DNA of 10,503 nt. It comes from DAOLOF01 sp964463605. Its GTDB lineage: Bacteria > Patescibacteriota > Microgenomatia > UBA1400 > PJMF01. The notes below the pieces were generated by a model. It was not told the origin of the DNA and did no database searches. It saw only the letters and a list, made by a program, of their open reading frames with translations. The DNA is taken from assembly GCA_964463605.1 (NCBI GenBank), contig CAYXBZ010000035.1, forward strand, positions 1 through 10,503. Reading direction: 5' to 3'. The translations under genes and the position numbers were made by a program. Below, piece by piece: positions 7,236-10,503 of the stretch (positions are counted from its first letter, which is position 1; each line of letters starts with the position of its first letter).

Positions 7236-7940
7236 TTATATTCGACTTACATATCTTGTCATTTTTTCTTGAACGACTGAACTTAAAGCGGCGTGGGCGA
7301 CATGCGGGCCCTCTTGAATAATTATTGTTCCACCCAGTCTCTGAGCAATAGATTTGGTTGAAACTCCTTCTTTAGTGTACATTGCTAAGATATCAACTTG
7401 CTGTTCTTTGATCAACCTATCAAGAGAAGCAACGATTAAATGAAGTGAGTTTGATTGATTTTGATCTACTGCAACAATATCTTGAACAACACCCGCAAGT
7501 TTATTGGTGGACTGGGGATAATTTAATTGTTTTTGATCTTCTTTTATAAGTTGATCAACAATATTTTGCATTTCTTTCCTTTTTTCAAAACTAACTCTAA
7601 CTCCACTAACCTCTTCCATTTCGTTAGCTAAGTTTTCTGAAAATTCACACAGGGGGATAGTTCTATAGATTATAAAGCTTGCCACCTTCCCATCTACCAT
7701 CATTACTTTTACCCAATGAGTTGGTGACTCAATCCATTCAGTAAACTTTTTTCGAACTGATCCTGGTTCATGTTCTTCATCCTCCCATTCTCCAGTAGTA
7801 TAAGCCCCAATATACATTTCAACTATTTGGTCAAGATGTTCTCCTTGCGCATCAACGACTCCTTTAGGCCAAGGGATTAATTCTAAGATATTAAGTCTTT
7901 CAGCGCACATAGCAGGACAATAATTATAGGATTCTTCCAA
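7236..7940 (-). CDS. Putative GNAT-fold N-acetyltransferase-like protein
   Basis: A 234-residue protein I do not recognise firmly. The order of predicted elements suggests a diverged GNAT fold: helices near 35-48 and 61-72, a beta hairpin WVKVMMVDGKVASFIIYRTI (76-95), a helical insertion at about 100-145, then strand GVVQDIVAV (150-158) followed by the helix-strand-loop pattern ...LDRLIKEQQVDILAMYTKEG..TKSIAQRLGGTIII (173-208), which resembles GNAT beta4-alpha3-beta5. The acetyl-CoA pyrophosphate loop (normally R/QxxGxG/A) is not evident, so activity is uncertain. The longest start is TTG at 7940; ATG at 7910 (residue 11) is an alternative, and a TATAAT just upstream of it fits a nearly leaderless transcript. 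It is first in the minus-strand run leading into the decarboxylase, 45 bases away, so a linked role such as modifying the amine is possible but speculative. Confidence 0.45.
   Translation of the reverse strand: MEESYNYCPAMCAERLNILELIPWPKGVVDAQGEHLDQIVEMYIGAYTTGEWEDEEHEPGSVRKKFTEWIESPTHWVKVMMVDGKVASFIIYRTIPLCEFSENLANEMEEVSGVRVSFEKRKEMQNIVDQLIKEDQKQLNYPQSTNKLAGVVQDIVAVDQNQSNSLHLIVASLDRLIKEQQVDILAMYTKEGVSTKSIAQRLGGTIIIQEGPHVAHAALSSVVQEKMTRYVSRI
7923..7928 (-). promoter_or_regulatory. Candidate -10 element for the minus-strand run
   Basis: The minus strand reads a perfect TATAAT here. The best -35 at 17-base spacing is CTCAAA, only 3 of 6 matches to TTGACA, so support is weak. A transcript starting about 7 bases downstream would begin just ahead of the ATG at 7910-7908, giving an almost leaderless message for the GNAT-like gene. 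The element lies inside the longer TTG-start reading of that gene, so the two interpretations compete. Confidence 0.3.
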
Positions 7941-7999
7941 TAAAATTTGAGAAATGAATATTGATTTTAACTATATAGTTGTTTACAGTAGTGATTAAT
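7941..7999. promoter_or_regulatory. Divergent intergenic region between GNAT-like gene and response regulator
   Basis: This 59-base AT-rich gap is the only divergent junction in the window and must hold or adjoin promoters for the plus-strand response regulator and probably for the minus-strand run. It contains a perfect 12-base palindrome at 7969-7980 (AACTATATAGTT) whose core TATATA/TATAGT could double as a -10 box about 25 bases ahead of the regulator ATG. No good -35 box is seen for it. Confidence 0.4.
7969..7980. repeat. Perfect 12-base palindrome, possible operator
   Basis: AACTATATAGTT equals its own reverse complement; the match stops at the flanking bases. It lies 20 bases before the response regulator ATG and about 29 bases upstream of the TTG start of the GNAT-like gene. 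It could be a dimeric repressor site or just an AT-rich promoter core. Confidence 0.35.
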
Positions 8000-8416
8000 A
8001 TGTCAAAGAAAATCTTACTTGTTGATGATGATCTATATATAAGAGAATTATACGATGAAATTCTCAAAGGTGAAGGGTTTGATGTAGAAACGACTGCTGA
8101 TGGAAAGAGTGGTCTCGACATGATTTTGGCCAACTCCTATGATTTAATTCTGCTTGACATTATGTTGCCCAAGCTTGATGGCATCGGAATTATTACTAAA
8201 TTAAAGGAAGCAAAAAGCAGCATTTCTCTCAAATCAATTATGTTTTTGACTAACTTGGCTCATGATCCTGTGGTTAAAGAAGCTCTCGAGCTAGGTGTTC
8301 ACTCATGTCTCATTAAGTCTGATATTACTCCTGAAGATTTGTTAGCGCATGTTAAGCGAGCGCTGGGAGAAGAATCTAACTCCTCTTCAGAAAGCGAAAA
8401 CAGTCCTCAAAAATAA
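8000..8416 (+). CDS. Single-domain CheY-like response regulator
   Basis: A 138-residue receiver-only protein, counted from the ATG at 8000 (MSKKILLVDDD). A longer TTG reading from 7979 adds seven residues with no family support and would run into the palindrome. All receiver landmarks are present: acidic pocket D9-D11, phospho-acceptor D53 in LLDIMLP, T84 (FLTN) and K106 (IKSD). The protein ends in a short Ser/Glu-rich tail (about 123-138) and carries no DNA-binding or enzymatic output, so it probably acts by protein contact, as CheY- and PilG/PilH-type regulators do. It is the only plus-strand gene, placed between pilC and the minus-strand run that contains the histidine kinase, and so is the natural partner candidate for that kinase. 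A role in controlling pilus assembly is inferred from location. No Shine-Dalgarno sequence is apparent. Confidence 0.93.
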   Translation: MSKKILLVDDDLYIRELYDEILKGEGFDVETTADGKSGLDMILANSYDLILLDIMLPKLDGIGIITKLKEAKSSISLKSIMFLTNLAHDPVVKEALELGVHSCLIKSDITPEDLLAHVKRALGEESNSSSESENSPQK

Positions 8417-8461
8417 CACTATTTTCCCGTCAGTTTGATCAGAGGTTATCGAATAAATTTC
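8417..8461. other. Convergent intergenic gap between response regulator and pilC
   Basis: These 45 AT-rich bases separate two converging genes. A bidirectional terminator would be expected, but I find no stable GC stem followed by a T-run on either strand; only short chance palindromes such as TGATCA are present. Confidence 0.5.
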
Positions 8462-9532
8462 CTAACTTGGACTTACGCTGGAGATTAAGCCGTAAATTGG
8501 TCCGATAATGGTGATCATTACTCCTCCAACCGACAGCCCTACAAAAACCAGCATCAGTGGTTCCAGGAGTGAAGTAGCTTTTTGCAATCGTTTTGTAACC
8601 TCATAGTCCATCATGGTTGCTACATCTTTCATTGAGCTGTCCAAGGTACCAGTTCGTTCACCAACTTCGATTAGTTTGATCAAAACTCCCGAAATGAGTT
8701 GCTTCTCTGTTCTTAACCCAGTTGTAAATTTATCTCCTGCCTTGATTCTTTCTCTGGCATTAACCAATAGTTCTCTTAAATCTTTTTTAATAATAGTATC
8801 CTCAGTTAGTTCAAGTGCCTTAACTATGGGAATGCCAGACCCAAGAAGTAAGGAGATGCTGCGAGTAAACTTGGTAAGATCAATATCTCTCATCAAGCTG
8901 GACAGAACTGGTAAGGAAAAGATAATGTTGGCTACGAGCCTTCGATTAAAGTGGTAAAAAAGCCCAATACCAACTAGCAATGTTGCTATCACACCGATTA
9001 CTATCCAGTAATGATTCATGAGTCCATCTGAAGCAGCAAACATAATCCTGGTGGCGAGCGGCAAATCCATCTTCATTCGTCTAAAAACTTGAGACATCTT
9101 AGGTATGACCATCACCATCATTACGATCATCATGCCGATAAATACGACTAGAACAAAAGCCGGATACATCAAAGATGATTTGACTTTATCAGAAAACTCC
9201 ATTTCTTTTTTAAGGCTTTCCTGCAAATCTCTCAGCGCCACTTCTAAAGTTCCCGCTTCCTCGGCAGCTTTTATTAGGTTGACTGTAACCTTATCAAATG
9301 ATTCTGGATATTTTGCCAGTGACTCATTGATAATTTTTCCTGCTTGCAAGTCTTCTTTGATTGTTTCTAAGACTTGTTGAGTATTACCCTTGGTTTCTTC
9401 AAGAAGAGCTTCAACAGATTCCAAAATAGGAATGCCTGCCTTGAGCATGGTGCTCAAGTTTCCAAAAAGCTGCATCTTATCTTTGACTGATACTCGAACT
9501 CGATTTTGATTCATATTTAGCTGATTAAGCAA
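8462..9532 (-). CDS. pilC: Type IV pilus inner-membrane platform protein PilC (GspF family)
   Basis: A 356-residue protein with two T2SF (GspF) domains. The first cytoplasmic domain (about 19-118) has the family pattern LFGNLSTMLKAGIPILESVE and LIKAAEEAGTLEVAL. The second (about 221-320) repeats it as FTRSISLLLGSGIPIVKALE and LIKLIEVGERTGTLDSSM. Membrane spans lie near 124-144, 174-194 and 325-348, the expected three. It is slightly shorter than the usual 400 or so residues because the N-terminal extension is brief. The longest start is TTG at 9532, two bases after the pilB stop; ATG at 9514 (residue 7) is equally plausible and loses no conserved sequence. PilC sits in the inner membrane beneath the growing filament and is worked by PilB, its upstream neighbour. 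The stop is TAG, and the gene is convergent with the response regulator across 45 bases with no clear terminator. Confidence 0.96.
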   Translation of the reverse strand: MLNQLNMNQNRVRVSVKDKMQLFGNLSTMLKAGIPILESVEALLEETKGNTQQVLETIKEDLQAGKIINESLAKYPESFDKVTVNLIKAAEEAGTLEVALRDLQESLKKEMEFSDKVKSSLMYPAFVLVVFIGMMIVMMVMVIPKMSQVFRRMKMDLPLATRIMFAASDGLMNHYWIVIGVIATLLVGIGLFYHFNRRLVANIIFSLPVLSSLMRDIDLTKFTRSISLLLGSGIPIVKALELTEDTIIKKDLRELLVNARERIKAGDKFTTGLRTEKQLISGVLIKLIEVGERTGTLDSSMKDVATMMDYEVTKRLQKATSLLEPLMLVFVGLSVGGVMITIIGPIYGLISSVSPS

Positions 9533-9534
9533 TT

Positions 9535-10503
9535 TTAGGTGGCCTCGACCTTGGTGACTCGCAGCACCTCTTCAATCGTGGTGTAACCTCGAGTAATCTT
9601 TTCCAAACCATCGTCAAGCATGGTTGTCATTCCTTCTTTGCGCGCTGCTTCTCTGATGACGTCGGCATCTTTTTTCTGAGAAATTAACTCTCTGATACTT
9701 TTGGTAACTTCAAAAATTTCATAGATGCCGACTCTTCCACTATATCCACTAAAATGGCAATGAGGGCAGCCCTTTCCCTTGTATAATCTGATCTCTTTTT
9801 TATCTCCAACGGGTACGTAATGTTTGTCAATGTCTTCGCTTAAAAAGTCGGCTAGCAACTCTTCTTTTGTAACAGTGAAAGAGTAGCGACATTCTGGGCA
9901 AATTTTTCGGACTAAGCGCTGACCAATCACGACATTCACTGTAGAGGCCACAAGAAATGGCTCAACTTCCATGTCAATTAACCTGGCTACAGCAGATGGG
10001 GCGTCATTGGTGTGGAGAGTAGAGAAAACCAAGTGTCCAGTTAAGGCTGCATTTACCGCGATCGCGGCAGTTTCGTTGTCTCGAATCTCTCCTACGAAAA
10101 TATAGTCGGGATCTTGTCGTAGAATTGATCTGAGGCCGTTGGCAAATGTTAGGTCAGTTTTAGTGTTAACTTGTACTTGATTTGCTCCTTGGATTTTGTA
10201 CTCAATAGGATCTTCGATTGAGGTGATATTTTTTTCTCGATTGATGATAACTTTTAAAATAGCGTAGATTGAGGTAGTTTTTCCTGAGCCGGTTGGTCCG
10301 GTGGAAAGGATCATTCCGTTTGGTTTACTAAAAGCTTTGGTTAGCTTCTCTAGATCTTTATCATTAATTCCTAAATCAGCTAGAGTAAATGATCTAGCTC
10401 GAGATGATAATAGTCTTAGCACAATCTTTTCACCTTCTGCAACAGGGAGGATTGAAACACGAAGATTTAAATTTTCCTCTTTCAAGGAAAGTTGCATTTT
10501 TCC
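9535..10503 (-). CDS. pilB: Type IV pilus assembly ATPase PilB (GspE family), partial, N-terminus beyond window
   Basis: The 322 C-terminal residues plus stop are present, and the frame stays open to the right edge. The Met at 10497 is internal: the preceding codons give GKMQL, matching the DGRMQ...LRVS-LP segment in the middle of GspE/PilB proteins. Counting from the first codon seen, the Walker A is GPTGSGKT (69-76), the Asp box DPIEYKI is about 98-104, the Walker B region DPDYIFVGEIRD is 131-142, and the His box GHLVFSTLHTNDA is 156-168. The zinc-binding tetracysteine C202/C205 and C246/C249, typical of PilB/GspE and absent from PilT, marks this as the assembly rather than retraction ATPase. 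It is a cytoplasmic hexamer that powers subunit insertion by PilC. The pilC gene follows after two bases. The missing part should include the N-terminal MshEN/T2SSE-N domain. Confidence 0.97.
   Translation of the reverse strand, partial: GKMQLSLKEENLNLRVSILPVAEGEKIVLRLLSSRARSFTLADLGINDKDLEKLTKAFSKPNGMILSTGPTGSGKTTSIYAILKVIINREKNITSIEDPIEYKIQGANQVQVNTKTDLTFANGLRSILRQDPDYIFVGEIRDNETAAIAVNAALTGHLVFSTLHTNDAPSAVARLIDMEVEPFLVASTVNVVIGQRLVRKICPECRYSFTVTKEELLADFLSEDIDKHYVPVGDKKEIRLYKGKGCPHCHFSGYSGRVGIYEIFEVTKSIRELISQKKDADVIREAARKEGMTTMLDDGLEKITRGYTTIEEVLRVTKVEAT

Noticed and set aside
7924..8133. Minus-strand frame of 69 codons crossing the divergent region into the response regulator
   Set aside because: It is antisense to the conserved receiver N-terminus and would fill the promoter region; no domain features.
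8417..8461. Possible bidirectional terminator between convergent genes
   Set aside because: No stem of useful length or GC content with an adjoining T-run could be drawn on either strand.
8613..8957. Plus-strand frames at 8613-8957 and 9105-9380 inside pilC
   Set aside because: Both are antisense to well-conserved T2SF domains; Ser/Leu-rich composition is typical of reverse-strand readings.
9535..10503. Retraction ATPase PilT as an alternative for the ATPase fragment
   Set aside because: The tetracysteine zinc motif (CPEC and CPHC) and the position before pilC mark PilB/GspE, not PilT.

Overview
The window is an AT-rich, almost fully coding stretch that reads as part of a type IV pilus / type II secretion-like locus. 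TGA serves as an ordinary stop (for example at the end of the GspJ-like gene), so the standard bacterial code fits and the TGA=Gly lineages do not. Genes are tightly packed, Shine-Dalgarno sequences are weak or absent, several starts are non-ATG, and the pilus set is compact. This is typical of Patescibacteria/CPR, perhaps a Microgenomates-like lineage. That placement is an inference from style; no marker gene in the window proves it.

Layout from right to left, since most genes are on the minus strand. (1) 10503-8462: the C-terminal part of the assembly ATPase PilB (the gene runs off the right edge), then the inner-membrane platform protein PilC. (2) 8000-8416, plus strand: a single-domain CheY-like response regulator, convergent with pilC and divergent from everything to its left. 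(3) 7940-7236: a putative GNAT-fold protein. (4) 7190-6306: a well-preserved pyruvoyl-dependent histidine decarboxylase with the Ser-Ser self-cleavage site. (5) 6305-4074: a multi-TM/GAF-like sensor histidine kinase whose GTG start directly abuts the decarboxylase stop. (6) 4063-1: five overlapping or abutting genes in the order GspH, GspI, GspJ, GspK and a partial GspL/PilM-N-like gene, the same order as the minor pseudopilins and GspL of classical type II secretion operons.

PilB and PilC would drive filament assembly. The H-I-J-K-like minor pilins would form the priming or tip complex, and the GspL-like protein would couple it to the cytoplasmic ATPase. The GspI-like pilin is unusual: it carries a large insertion that looks like a beta-propeller, plus a C-terminal beta-sandwich-like domain, which suggests an adhesive or binding tip. 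The kinase and the stand-alone receiver probably form a signalling pair. The least expected element is a histamine-producing enzyme located between a possible acetyltransferase and the sensor kinase, inside the pilus locus.

The window has no intergenic gap over 60 bases. I saw no RNA genes, CRISPR arrays, insertion sequences or clear terminator hairpins.
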